From: Sagittula salina
GTDB lineage: Bacteria; Pseudomonadota; Alphaproteobacteria; Rhodobacterales; Rhodobacteraceae
Length of the DNA: 64,000 nt
Reading direction: 5' to 3'
Assembly (NCBI RefSeq): GCF_017813235.1
Contig: NZ_JAGISH010000002.1
Span: 310,001-374,000, forward strand
Shown: positions 57,463 through 64,000 of the stretch, piece by piece
Position numbering within the stretch: the stretch's first letter is position 1
Layout: every line of letters starts with the position of its first letter
The notes under the pieces: generated by a model
What the model was told of the DNA's origin: nothing
Seen by the model: only the letters and a program-made list of their open reading frames with translations
Database searches by the model: none
Made by a program: the position numbers and the translations under genes

Positions 57463-57872
57463 GTCTGTCCTCGTCGGTGGAAACCTGAGCGTTCATATAG
57501 GGAATGCGGGCGCCGGGGTAAAGACCCCCGGGGGGCTGGGCATAGGGACGGTACTGGGACGGTTCTGGGAGGGACCCGCGCGTAGTCCGCCGGAGTCTGG
57601 TAGCCCAAAGCGGATTGCGGGCGCCTGGAATTGCAGTCGACGATCCTGGCCGCGATCACGGCACAGGCAAGAGCCAGAGTCCGGACCATGGTCTCGATGA
57701 GCCGCTCGTCGCGCATCCGACCGTTGAGACTCTCGGCAGTACACCTTATTCCCAATGGGAATCCATTTCGATGTGCTCTGCTCCCCAACGCTGGACAGCC
57801 GGAGACTGGATTTTTCCGGCTGTTTCACGATGACGGGCTGGTGACGTCGTCCGGGACCGCCCCGGCGCCGCG
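57463..57872. other. Non-coding tract with IS3 remnant, between SufT-like gene and rimB-rimK
   Basis: Apart from the transposase scrap at 57563-57743, there is an inverted repeat AGCCGG...CCGGCT at about 57797-57821 and no intact gene. No terminal repeats of an insertion element could be recognised. Confidence 0.55.
57563..57743 (-). pseudogene. IS3-family transposase fragment (C-terminal end)
   Basis: A frame on the minus strand reads ESLNGRMRDERLIET and NSRRPQSALGYQTPADYA, which match the end of the integrase-core (OrfB) transposase of IS3-group elements (SLNGRMRDE ... RPHSSLGYQTPA). Upstream parts with the first two acidic catalytic residues are missing and the sequence runs out into non-homologous DNA, so this is a decayed remnant of about 60 codons. 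Confidence 0.75.
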
Positions 57873-59291
57873 TCACTCCTCGTTCTCGGTCTTGATGCGG
57901 CGGCGGACCGGGGTCGGGCGCACCTTCGATTCAAGGTGTTCGAAGACCTTTTCCGCGACGTTCTTTCCAGTCGCGGTTTCGATTCCTTCGAGCCCGGGCG
58001 AAGAATTCACCTCGAGCACCTTCGGCCCGGCCTCGGATCGCAGCAGGTCGACGCCCGCGAGGTTCAGCCGGAAGGCGCGTGCCGCGCGCAGGGCGCTTTC
58101 ACGCTCTTCTTTCGAGATGCGCACCACGGATGCGTGCCCACCACGGTGCAGGTTGGACCGGAAGTCGCCTTCCGCGCCCTTGCGTTTCATCGCGGCGACG
58201 ACTTTGCCGCCCACCACGAGACAGCGGATATCCTCGCCGGCCGCTTCCTTGACGAAATCCTGGACGAGGAAATTTGCCTTCAACCCGCGGAAGGCGTCGA
58301 TCACCGACTCGGCGGCCTTTTTTGTTTCTGCCAGCACGACGCCCTTGCCCTGCGTCGATTCGAGCAGCTTCACGATCAGCGGTGCGGTGCCCACCAGGCG
58401 CATGAGAGACAGCGTGTCCTTGGGCGAGGCGGCAAAGGCGGTGTTGGGCATGCCGATCTTGTGGCGCGCCATGAGCTGGTGCGCGTAAAGCTTGTCGCGT
58501 GAGGCGGTGATCCCCTCGGAGCCGTTGAGGCAGAAGGTACCGATCGTCTCGAACTGGCGGATAACGGCGGTCCCGTAGGAGGTGATCGAAGCGCCGACAC
58601 GGGGAATCACCGCGTCGTAGCGCGGCAGGCGCTTGCCATCGTAATGCACTTCGGGCGTGAGCGCGTTGATCTGCATGTAGCAGCGCTGGGTGTCGATGAC
58701 TTCTACTGTATGACCGCGCTTCTCGCCCTCTTCGACGAGACGGCGGGTTGAGTAGTTGTCCTCCCGCGAGAGAACCGCAATCCGCAGCGAACGATTCGGC
58801 GCGGCGGCGGTCACCCGGGCGGTGTTGTAGACGTCCCACGACAGGCGTGGCTGCTGAAAACGGTCGGTGGCGACGATGGTGATGTGGTCCTTCAGCGCCT
58901 CGCGGCCCAGAAGCATCCGCGAAGCCATGGAGGATCGATCAGTCAGGGTCAGTTCGATGCGCCAGCTTTCGTCGCCCACCCGGATGGTGGAGGCGATGAC
59001 GTAGCGCATTTCGGATTCGCCGTTCGACGAGGTCACGGTCCGGCGGTCGATGATGCGGGCCGAGCAGGGAATCACCAGGTCCTCGCGTCCGGGGACAGGG
59101 TGTACGGTAAACCGGACCTTTGGCGCGCTGGAGGAACCGAAAGTCTCGATGTCGAAGGCATGCAGAGCGGAGGTGCGCGCACCGGTATCGACCTTCGCGC
59201 GGAGCGCGGGCAGGCCGAGGTCGGGCAGCGACACCCATTCCTCCCAGCCGAACCGGATGGTGCCGGACTGGTCTTCGGGCGAGTCGGTCAT
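57873..59291 (-). CDS. rimK: RimB-RimK fusion: retropepsin-like protease and ATP-grasp glutamate ligase
   Basis: The 472-residue protein joins two activities. Residues ~15-150 match the RimB/Zn_protease (PF05618-like) family with the aspartic-protease-like core [13 protein letters not shown] and [16 protein letters not shown]. Residues ~170-460 are a RimK-type ATP-grasp ligase: [59 protein letters not shown] and [14 protein letters not shown]. RimK adds C-terminal glutamates to ribosomal protein S6, and RimB trims them in Pseudomonas; here both may sit on one chain. The ATG at 59291 is near GAAAGACCC. Its stop is 410 bp from the SufT-like gene. Confidence 0.88.
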   Translation of the reverse strand: MTDSPEDQSGTIRFGWEEWVSLPDLGLPALRAKVDTGARTSALHAFDIETFGSSSAPKVRFTVHPVPGREDLVIPCSARIIDRRTVTSSNGESEMRYVIASTIRVGDESWRIELTLTDRSSMASRMLLGREALKDHITIVATDRFQQPRLSWDVYNTARVTAAAPNRSLRIAVLSREDNYSTRRLVEEGEKRGHTVEVIDTQRCYMQINALTPEVHYDGKRLPRYDAVIPRVGASITSYGTAVIRQFETIGTFCLNGSEGITASRDKLYAHQLMARHKIGMPNTAFAASPKDTLSLMRLVGTAPLIVKLLESTQGKGVVLAETKKAAESVIDAFRGLKANFLVQDFVKEAAGEDIRCLVVGGKVVAAMKRKGAEGDFRSNLHRGGHASVVRISKEERESALRAARAFRLNLAGVDLLRSEAGPKVLEVNSSPGLEGIETATGKNVAEKVFEHLESKVRPTPVRRRIKTENEE

Positions 59292-59468
59292 GGGTCTTTC
59301 CCGTTGTCGGGCCGCGCCGGACCCGCATTGGGCGGCAGCGGTGCGGCGTGATTTGCTGGTTGGGACGCTACCTAACGTGCCGGCGGCGGCTTGTCATGTG
59401 CGAAGCATGCGGTGCGCGGCCAGACATTCCGCCCGGGATCGAGGTCCGCAGCACTGGGTTCGTGCGGG

Positions 59469-60296
59469 TCAGGTGGCTTCGTCGAGCCAGTCGCGGACCT
59501 CGGGGAGGCGCGAGCGGGCCACCGGCACACGGGTGCCATCATCAAGGCGCAGCACATGCTTCTGCCCGTCGCGCTCAAGCTCGCGCGCGACATGCCGCGC
59601 CACCCACCATGAGCGATGCGGCTGGATGCCATCCTCCGGCGCGGTCTGGGCCACAATGTCTGACAGGCGCGCGCGATGCGTCAGGCGCTGGCCGTCGAGC
59701 GTGACATGGACGTGGTGTTCCTGCGCCTGGATGTGGCGTAACTGCGGCAGGGGAACGGGCTCCGCGCCGATGAGGATGTGGCGAATTGGCTCTGCTGGCG
59801 GCGCACCGCCGGGGTCTTGCGGGAAACCAGCGCTTTCAGGGTGGTCTGCCTCGAGCCCGATGGGATCCGGCAGTGTCGTTTCCAGACCGACATCGGGGCG
59901 CACATAGCGCATGTATATCATCACGAAAGTCTCGGCGACGATTATGTAGAACCACAGCTGCGGGAACAGCGCGAAATTGACCGCCCCGTGGGAGCTGAAA
60001 TGGAGCAGCGCCTCGCCCAGGGAGACTGGAAGGATCATCGCGGTGGCGGTAATGAGAATACCGGGCAAGACCATCGTGCCGATGGCGCTGAGAACAGCGC
60101 CACACAGAAGAAGTACCAGACCGTGGCACAGCAAGAAGGCGGAGAGCACCACCGCCCAGATCCCGAGAGTCGCACCGAAGTTGATCTGCCCCAGTAGGCC
60201 GGGCGCGTCGGTGGCGACAAGGATGGAAAAGACCAGCGCGAGGTAGGTCTGCGTGCCGCGATGGCCCAGCAATTCAAAATAGTGGAGCGGCGACAT
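59469..60296 (-). CDS. Membrane-bound LytTR DNA-binding regulator
   Basis: With the ATG at 60296 (MSPLHYFELLGHRGTQTYLA) the protein has 275 residues. It has about four hydrophobic helices (LALVFSILVATDAPGLL through IIVAETFVMIYMRYV) and then, from about residue 165, a LytTR DNA-binding domain (LRHIQAQEHHVHVTLDGQRL, then PHRSWWVARHVAREL). A GTG start at 60359 would add 21 residues. Such membrane-tethered LytTR proteins are single-component regulators in the Roseobacter group. The DNA site and signal are unknown. It is on the same strand as rimB-rimK. Confidence 0.82.
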   Translation of the reverse strand: MSPLHYFELLGHRGTQTYLALVFSILVATDAPGLLGQINFGATLGIWAVVLSAFLLCHGLVLLLCGAVLSAIGTMVLPGILITATAMILPVSLGEALLHFSSHGAVNFALFPQLWFYIIVAETFVMIYMRYVRPDVGLETTLPDPIGLEADHPESAGFPQDPGGAPPAEPIRHILIGAEPVPLPQLRHIQAQEHHVHVTLDGQRLTHRARLSDIVAQTAPEDGIQPHRSWWVARHVARELERDGQKHVLRLDDGTRVPVARSRLPEVRDWLDEAT

Positions 60297-60537
60297 GCTC
60301 ACGCGACCGCCGAAGCTGTCGTAAAATTCGATGGGCGTGGTGAGGATGGGTCTTCGCACTATTGAGCCGTGGTCGTCTGGAAATGTCCTGACGCTTTTCT
60401 GCACCAATTTCCCACGGCCTGCAAGAAATGACAGGTACGTTTGTCTGTGCGAGCCGCTTGACGAACCATGGGATGGCCCTGCGCAGGAGGGGGGCAGTTT
60501 GCGTGTGAAAAAGCTGCGAAAAGGTTTTCGAAAGCGC

Positions 60538-60566
60538 TTGACGGGGGAGGGCGGGTTCCATAGAAG
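60538..60566 (+). promoter_or_regulatory. Promoter of tRNA-Asp copy 1
   Basis: TTGACG (60538-60543), a 17-base spacer and TAGAAG (60561-60566) precede the tRNA by 52 bases. The -35 is a good match and the spacing is optimal. Confidence 0.6.
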
Positions 60567-60618
60567 GCCTCTCACGCCACGGGGCAGACGCTCCGACGGC
60601 GGCCAGGAACGGCAGAGA

Positions 60619-60695
60619 GCGGTTGTAGCTCAGTTGGTTAGAGTACCGGCCTGTCACGCCGGGGGTCGCGGGTTCGAGCCCCGTCAACCGCGCCA
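60619..60695 (+). tRNA. tRNA-Asp (anticodon GUC), copy 1
   Basis: The 77-nt cloverleaf pairs GCGGTTG with CAACCGC, D-arm AGCTC...GAGT, anticodon stem CCGGC/GCCGG with loop CTGTCAC (GTC), T-loop TTCGAGC and encoded CCA. The second copy at 60868 is identical. Confidence 0.96.
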
Positions 60696-60710
60696 CTGCC
60701 CGATCTTCGA

Positions 60711-60745
60711 AAGGCCCTCGCGAAAGCGGGGGCTTTTTCGTTTTT
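60711..60745 (+). terminator. Terminator after tRNA-Asp copy 1
   Basis: AAGGCCCTCGC-GAAA-GCGGGGGCTT (60711-60736, one T-G pair) is followed by TTTCGTTTTT. It separates the two tRNA-Asp genes. Confidence 0.85.
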
Positions 60746-60826
60746 CGACTTTTGATCAATGGGTTGCGCTAGCGGGGGTGACGTTTGGTCACCAGTCTTT
60801 ACGCCGTGCCAGCGTGTTTTTTACGC

Positions 60827-60855
60827 TTGACCCCCAACGGTCAGCGAGGCTATCA
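60827..60855 (+). promoter_or_regulatory. Promoter of tRNA-Asp copy 2
   Basis: TTGACC (60827-60832), a 17-base spacer and CTATCA (60850-60855) lie 12 bases before the tRNA, so the leader would be only about 5 bases. It is independent of copy 1, which has its own terminator. Confidence 0.65.
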
Positions 60856-60867
60856 GGCCCCCATAGC

Positions 60868-60944
60868 GCGGTTGTAGCTCAGTTGGTTAGAGTACCGGCC
60901 TGTCACGCCGGGGGTCGCGGGTTCGAGCCCCGTCAACCGCGCCA
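60868..60944 (+). tRNA. tRNA-Asp (anticodon GUC), copy 2
   Basis: This gene is identical over 77 bases to the gene 249 bp upstream, including CCA. The flanking DNA of the two copies does not match outside the mature tRNA, so concerted maintenance of the gene is likely. Confidence 0.96.
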
Positions 60945-61062
60945 CTTTCTCCTTTTGGATATACGTTGAAGGTATGCGGGTTTGCGCCCGCCCTTTGGCG
61001 TTTTCGCCCTGTCGGGGGTTGGCGGTCGCTATCGCATTGCGGCGTCCGCCGGGATGGATTTT

Positions 61063-61100
61063 CCAGAAATTGCGCCGGCAGCCAGAAATTGCGCCGGCAG
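61063..61100 (+). repeat. Two exact tandem copies of a 19-bp unit
   Basis: CCAGAAATTGCGCCGGCAG occurs at 61063-61081 and 61082-61100. It is non-coding and probably a slippage product. Confidence 0.85.
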
Positions 61101-61353
61101 ATGGAACCGATCCGAACGGGCCGGAGTTAGATCGTCAGAATGTCCGGGAGGCGGGATTGTTCTTGGGCGCGGTGCGATAACGAAGTGATACGGGAGGATC
61201 TGATTTCGGGCGACAACGGCCGCCAGCGGATGTTGCAGAGATCGGCCGGCTCTCTGGGTTCGTCAGGTTTTCCTGACTGTCCGCGCCCCGGGTTTTCTGC
61301 GAAGGATTCGCTCGCGGGGGCTTCGCTCCCTGCGAACGACAACTTCGGGACAA

Positions 61354-61380
61354 GAAAAGGGCGCCTCGCGGGCGCCCTCG
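61354..61380 (-). terminator. Terminator of the MepK-like gene
   Basis: A perfect 8-bp stem (AGGGCGCC at 61358-61365 with GGCGCCCT at 61371-61378, loop TCGCG) reads on the minus strand into TTTTCTTG, 26 bases past the stop. Confidence 0.75.
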
Positions 61381-61406
61381 GATGGTGGATGGTAATGAGG
61401 TCGGTT

Positions 61407-61973
61407 TTACGCGCCCCAATTGCGCACGGGGCCGCAATCCATATGAACGAAGTTGGAGCCGGAATAGCGCCCCACACCGCCTGCATGACAGGCTGCGGCG
61501 GCCTTTGCCATCTGGTTGACCGAGCGCGACGCCAGGCGCAGATCGGCGGCCTGGCCGCGCAGGTGACGAGAGTTCTTCGCGACCCCCGAGGACCGCGACC
61601 GGAGCATGGCATTGGTCCTGGGCGAACGGTAGCCCGAGATCAGCATGTAGGGTTCGGTGCAGTCCATGAGGTTATGCGCCGCGCACATGATATCGACCGT
61701 GCGCGCGTCGATGTTCTTGATGTCGTTCGTGCGCCAATCGCGCATGAAATGGTTGATCTCCTTGAGGGCGTCGGCAATGTACTGCCCTTCTACCCAGTAG
61801 ATCATGTCGATGCGTTCGCCGGTCCGGCCGGAAAACATGCGCAGACGACGAATATCGCCCGCGCCCCGGAGAAGACCGGCGGCGTTGGAGTAGGTAGGGG
61901 CCGCTGCCGCGGCGGTCGCCGCAAATGCGCCGAGAATGCCCCGGCGCGTGAAGCCCGTGTTCATTTCTGTCAT
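61407..61973 (-). CDS. mepK: MepK-like murein endopeptidase (DUF882, YcbK) with Tat signal
   Basis: The 188-residue precursor begins MTEMNTGFTRRGILGAFAATA, a twin-arginine signal. The mature domain matches the DUF882/peptidase M15-like family: YMLISGYRSPRTNAMLRSRS, the zinc-site SRHLRGQAADLRL, and VHMDCGPVRNWG at the end. E. coli MepK cleaves 3-3 cross-links made by L,D-transpeptidases, and its gene adjoins ycbB (ldtD); here the ldtD-like gene is divergent. The ATG at 61973 is chosen; an ATG three codons later is also possible. Confidence 0.88.
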   Translation of the reverse strand: MTEMNTGFTRRGILGAFAATAAAAAPTYSNAAGLLRGAGDIRRLRMFSGRTGERIDMIYWVEGQYIADALKEINHFMRDWRTNDIKNIDARTVDIMCAAHNLMDCTEPYMLISGYRSPRTNAMLRSRSSGVAKNSRHLRGQAADLRLASRSVNQMAKAAAACHAGGVGRYSGSNFVHMDCGPVRNWGA

Positions 61974-62369
61974 GTGAAGCGCCTGTCCCGTGGTCGCTGT
62001 TACCTGTTTTCGCGCGGGTCGTTGCCGCGCTCTGCCATCTATCCCCAGATGCCGAAGTCTGTATGGCACGAATCGCGCGTCCTAGAAATAGCGATTTGTA
62101 ATGAATAATTGGTTGCAAGGGGAAGTTGGCAGAATCTCGCGCAAGCGCCACGGACTGTGGCACGCATGCGCGCGGCGACACCCGCTGCCGCGTTGGTGCG
62201 CTGCGCTATCGTCCCGTATTCCATCGTTTGGACATGCCGCCGGTTCCTGCGCATTCCGTCATGCGCCGCTGCCTGGGAGCGGGCCGCCAGCGCGGGGAAC
62301 GCGATGGCGGTTTTGTCAGTTTACACGGTCAGGCCATTGTAAGACAACTGGAATTCACGGGGGATTGTA
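61974..62369. other. Divergent region between mepK and ldtD
   Basis: The 396-bp gap holds promoters for both directions. A candidate for ldtD is TTGTCA (62313-62318), 17-base spacer, ATTGTA (62336-62341). An AT-richer stretch at 62085-62115 may hold the mepK promoter. No gene is supported. Confidence 0.45.
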
Positions 62370-64000
62370 ATGAACGAGGGTTTCGCGATGAACGGGACGA
62401 AGCTGGGCAGGGTATCGACGGGTGGATTGCGCGCCGTCGTGCTGGCGGGCCTCATGTTGGCTGGAACGCCGACGCTGGCCGCGCCGCAGGCGTTTGCCTT
62501 TGAGGTGACCGCCTACAAGCAGGCTTTGGCGGAGTCCCTGGGCGAGGAGGAGGGCATTGCCGCTTTCTACCGCGCGCGTAACTTCGACCCGATCTGGACC
62601 GGTGCCGACGACGCCAGCCGGGCCCGGCGTCTGGCGTTGATCGAGGCTTTTGGCATGGCCGACGTGCACGGGTTGCCGACGGCGAAATACGACGCGCGGA
62701 ACCTTCTGAACAAGATGGCCGTGGCGCGCACTGAACGTGACAGGGGCCTGCTGGAGGTTTCGCTGTCGCGGCTCTTCATAAGCTTTGCCAATGACCTGCA
62801 GTCCGGCATTATTGATGATCCCGGCAGGGTGGACAGTCAGATCAAGCGGGAACTGCCGCGGCGTGCGCCTGCGGACTTGCTGGCGCGGCTGGCATCGGAG
62901 CGCCCCGACATGATCTTTCGCAGTCTCGTGCCGCCGACGCAGGAATATTCCCGCCTGATGCGGGCCAAACTGGAGTTGGAGCATACGATCCGCCAGGGTG
63001 GTTGGGGTGCGACCGTGCCCGCCGCCAAGCTCGAGCGCGGCGATACCGGCGAGATTGTCGTGGCGCTGCGCAATCGGCTGGAGGCGATGGGATATCTGAA
63101 GCCATCCCTGACGGCACGCTACGACAGCGACATGGAGGCGGCCGTGCGCCTGTTCCAGGCCGACCATGGGCTGGCCGAGGACGGCGTGGCCGGCGGCGCC
63201 ACCATGGGAGAGATCAATGTAGCCCCGGAAGACAGGCTGAAATCCGTCATCGTCGCCATGGAGCGCGAGCGCTGGCTGAACCTGCCGGAGGGACGCGGCA
63301 AGCGGCACATTCTGGTGAACCTCGTGGATTTCCACGCCCGGATCATCGATGACGACAAGGTGACCTTTGAAACCCGGTCGGTCATCGGGCATCAGGAACA
63401 CGACCGGCGGACACCTGAGTTTTCGGACGAGATGACCCATATGGTCATCAATCCCTTCTGGTACGTGCCGCGTTCGATCATCGTGAAGGAATACCTGCCG
63501 CTGTTGCGGTCCAATCCGGGCGCGGTGGGGCATCTGGAGATCATCGACGCGCGCGGTCGTGTCGTGAGCCGGGGGCAGGGTTTTGCGCAGTATTCGGGCA
63601 GCAGCTTTCCTTTCTCCATGCGGCAGAGGCCAGGTCCGCGCAACGCGCTGGGGTCGGTGAAATTCATGTTCCCCAACAAGTACAATATCTATCTGCACGA
63701 CACACCGTCGCAGAGCCTGTTCAGTCAGACGGTGCGGACTTTCAGCCATGGCTGCATCCGGTTGGATGACCCGCATGAATTCGCTTACGCGCTGCTTGCA
63801 CCGCAAGAGGCGGACCCGGTCAATTTCTTTCAGTCGACCCTGCGGACCGGCCGGAATGCAAAGGTGACGCTGGATACACCGGTGCCGGTGCATCTGATCT
63901 ACCGCACCGCCTTTACCAAGGCGAAGGGGCACGTGAATTACCGTGCGGACGTCTATGGCCGTGATGCGGAAATCTGGCGGGCTCTGCAGAATGAAGGCGT
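62370..64000 (+). CDS. ldtD: L,D-transpeptidase (LdtD/YcbB-like), truncated by window end
   Basis: At least 543 residues are open to the window end. Start: ATG 62370, or ATG 62388 with GAGGG upstream; an N-terminal signal peptide follows (VVLAGLMLAGTPTLAAPQA). Next are a scaffold region with FDPIWTGADDASRARRL, a peptidoglycan-binding domain (about residues 229-290: VALRNRLEAMGYLKPSLTAR) and a YkuD catalytic domain with SHGCIRLDDPHEFAY (catalytic His-Gly-Cys near residues 457-459). The enzyme forms 3-3 cross-links between peptide stems in the periplasm. It is the partner of the divergent MepK-like endopeptidase. The stop lies beyond the window. Confidence 0.9.
   Translation, partial: MNEGFAMNGTKLGRVSTGGLRAVVLAGLMLAGTPTLAAPQAFAFEVTAYKQALAESLGEEEGIAAFYRARNFDPIWTGADDASRARRLALIEAFGMADVHGLPTAKYDARNLLNKMAVARTERDRGLLEVSLSRLFISFANDLQSGIIDDPGRVDSQIKRELPRRAPADLLARLASERPDMIFRSLVPPTQEYSRLMRAKLELEHTIRQGGWGATVPAAKLERGDTGEIVVALRNRLEAMGYLKPSLTARYDSDMEAAVRLFQADHGLAEDGVAGGATMGEINVAPEDRLKSVIVAMERERWLNLPEGRGKRHILVNLVDFHARIIDDDKVTFETRSVIGHQEHDRRTPEFSDEMTHMVINPFWYVPRSIIVKEYLPLLRSNPGAVGHLEIIDARGRVVSRGQGFAQYSGSSFPFSMRQRPGPRNALGSVKFMFPNKYNIYLHDTPSQSLFSQTVRTFSHGCIRLDDPHEFAYALLAPQEADPVNFFQSTLRTGRNAKVTLDTPVPVHLIYRTAFTKAKGHVNYRADVYGRDAEIWRALQNEG

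Larger units (their letters stand above)
60945..61406. other. Non-coding tract after tRNA-Asp copy 2
   Basis: This 462-bp stretch holds a 19-bp tandem repeat (61063-61100) and the mepK terminator (61354-61380). Several short frames are open but none is convincing. I see no further RNA gene. Confidence 0.5.

Noticed and set aside
59469..60575. Longer 368-codon form of the LytTR protein
   Set aside because: The first ~90 codons (Ser/Pro/Arg-rich) overlap the promoter region of tRNA-Asp and do not look like the family; starts at 60296 or 60359 are preferred.

Overview
The window looks like one chromosomal stretch of a high-GC marine alphaproteobacterium of the Roseobacter group (Rhodobacteraceae). 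This rests on four things: a nuo operon riddled with accessory genes, including small proteins of Rhodobacterales-only type; a birA-coaX-rnj trio directly after nuoN; an sqdB-sqdD-sqdC sulfolipid operon in the Rhodobacter order; and recurrent GC-rich intergenic hairpins of a kind I associate with this family. No phage, plasmid or CRISPR module is visible. Mobile DNA is limited to one IS3-type transposase scrap and one AT-richer orphan gene near two tRNA-Val genes.

Layout. 1-6295: leucine (isovalerate) degradation operon: end of mccB, ASCH-domain gene, mccA, a small ORF, a glutathione S-transferase, HMG-CoA lyase, a P-loop kinase and methylglutaconyl-CoA hydratase, mostly with overlapping stop and start codons. 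6934-7689 (minus): glutaredoxin-MauE fusion. 8060-29488: the complete 14-gene complex I operon, nuoA to nuoN, with 12 extra genes between the subunit genes (three lipoproteins, a membrane-anchored helix-hairpin-helix protein, DUF5333- and DUF5337-like proteins, a YodC-like protein, a carboxymuconolactone decarboxylase-like protein and others), closed by a strong terminator. 29621-33379: birA, coaX, RNase J, OsmC. 33447-37756 (minus): DEAD-box helicase and two paralogous glycosyltransferases. 37924-39063: tgt. 39330-42166 (minus): sqdB-sqdD-sqdC. 42477-46642: Old Yellow Enzyme reductase, a 51-residue basic protein, and lon behind an RpoH-like promoter. 46714-49458: a small secreted protein, tRNA-Val(CAC), tRNA-Val(UAC), a repeat-rich tract and the orphan AT-rich gene. 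49459-53827: tkt, a coiled-coil protein with zapA, a candidate 6S RNA, and tpiA. 53942-60296 (all minus): TfoX-like protein, A-type Fe-S carrier, MscS channel with an upstream micro-ORF, SufT-like protein, IS3 fragment, a RimB-RimK fusion and a membrane LytTR regulator. 60619-60944: two identical tRNA-Asp genes, each with its own promoter. 61407-64000: divergent MepK-like endopeptidase and LdtD-like L,D-transpeptidase, the latter cut by the window end.

How it works together. The first block turns 3-methylcrotonyl-CoA into acetyl-CoA and acetoacetate. The BirA ligase further on can supply biotin to MccA. Complex I oxidises the NADH produced. tkt and tpiA serve central carbon metabolism, sqdBDC makes sulfolipid for the membrane, and mepK/ldtD remodel 3-3 cross-links in the wall.

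The least explained parts are the 12 nuo-embedded accessory genes, the RimB-RimK fusion, the dispersed hairpin repeats, the TTAACGGG cluster after the tRNA-Val genes, and the orphan gene at 48362-48973. All functional calls come from reading sequence and motifs without any database search.
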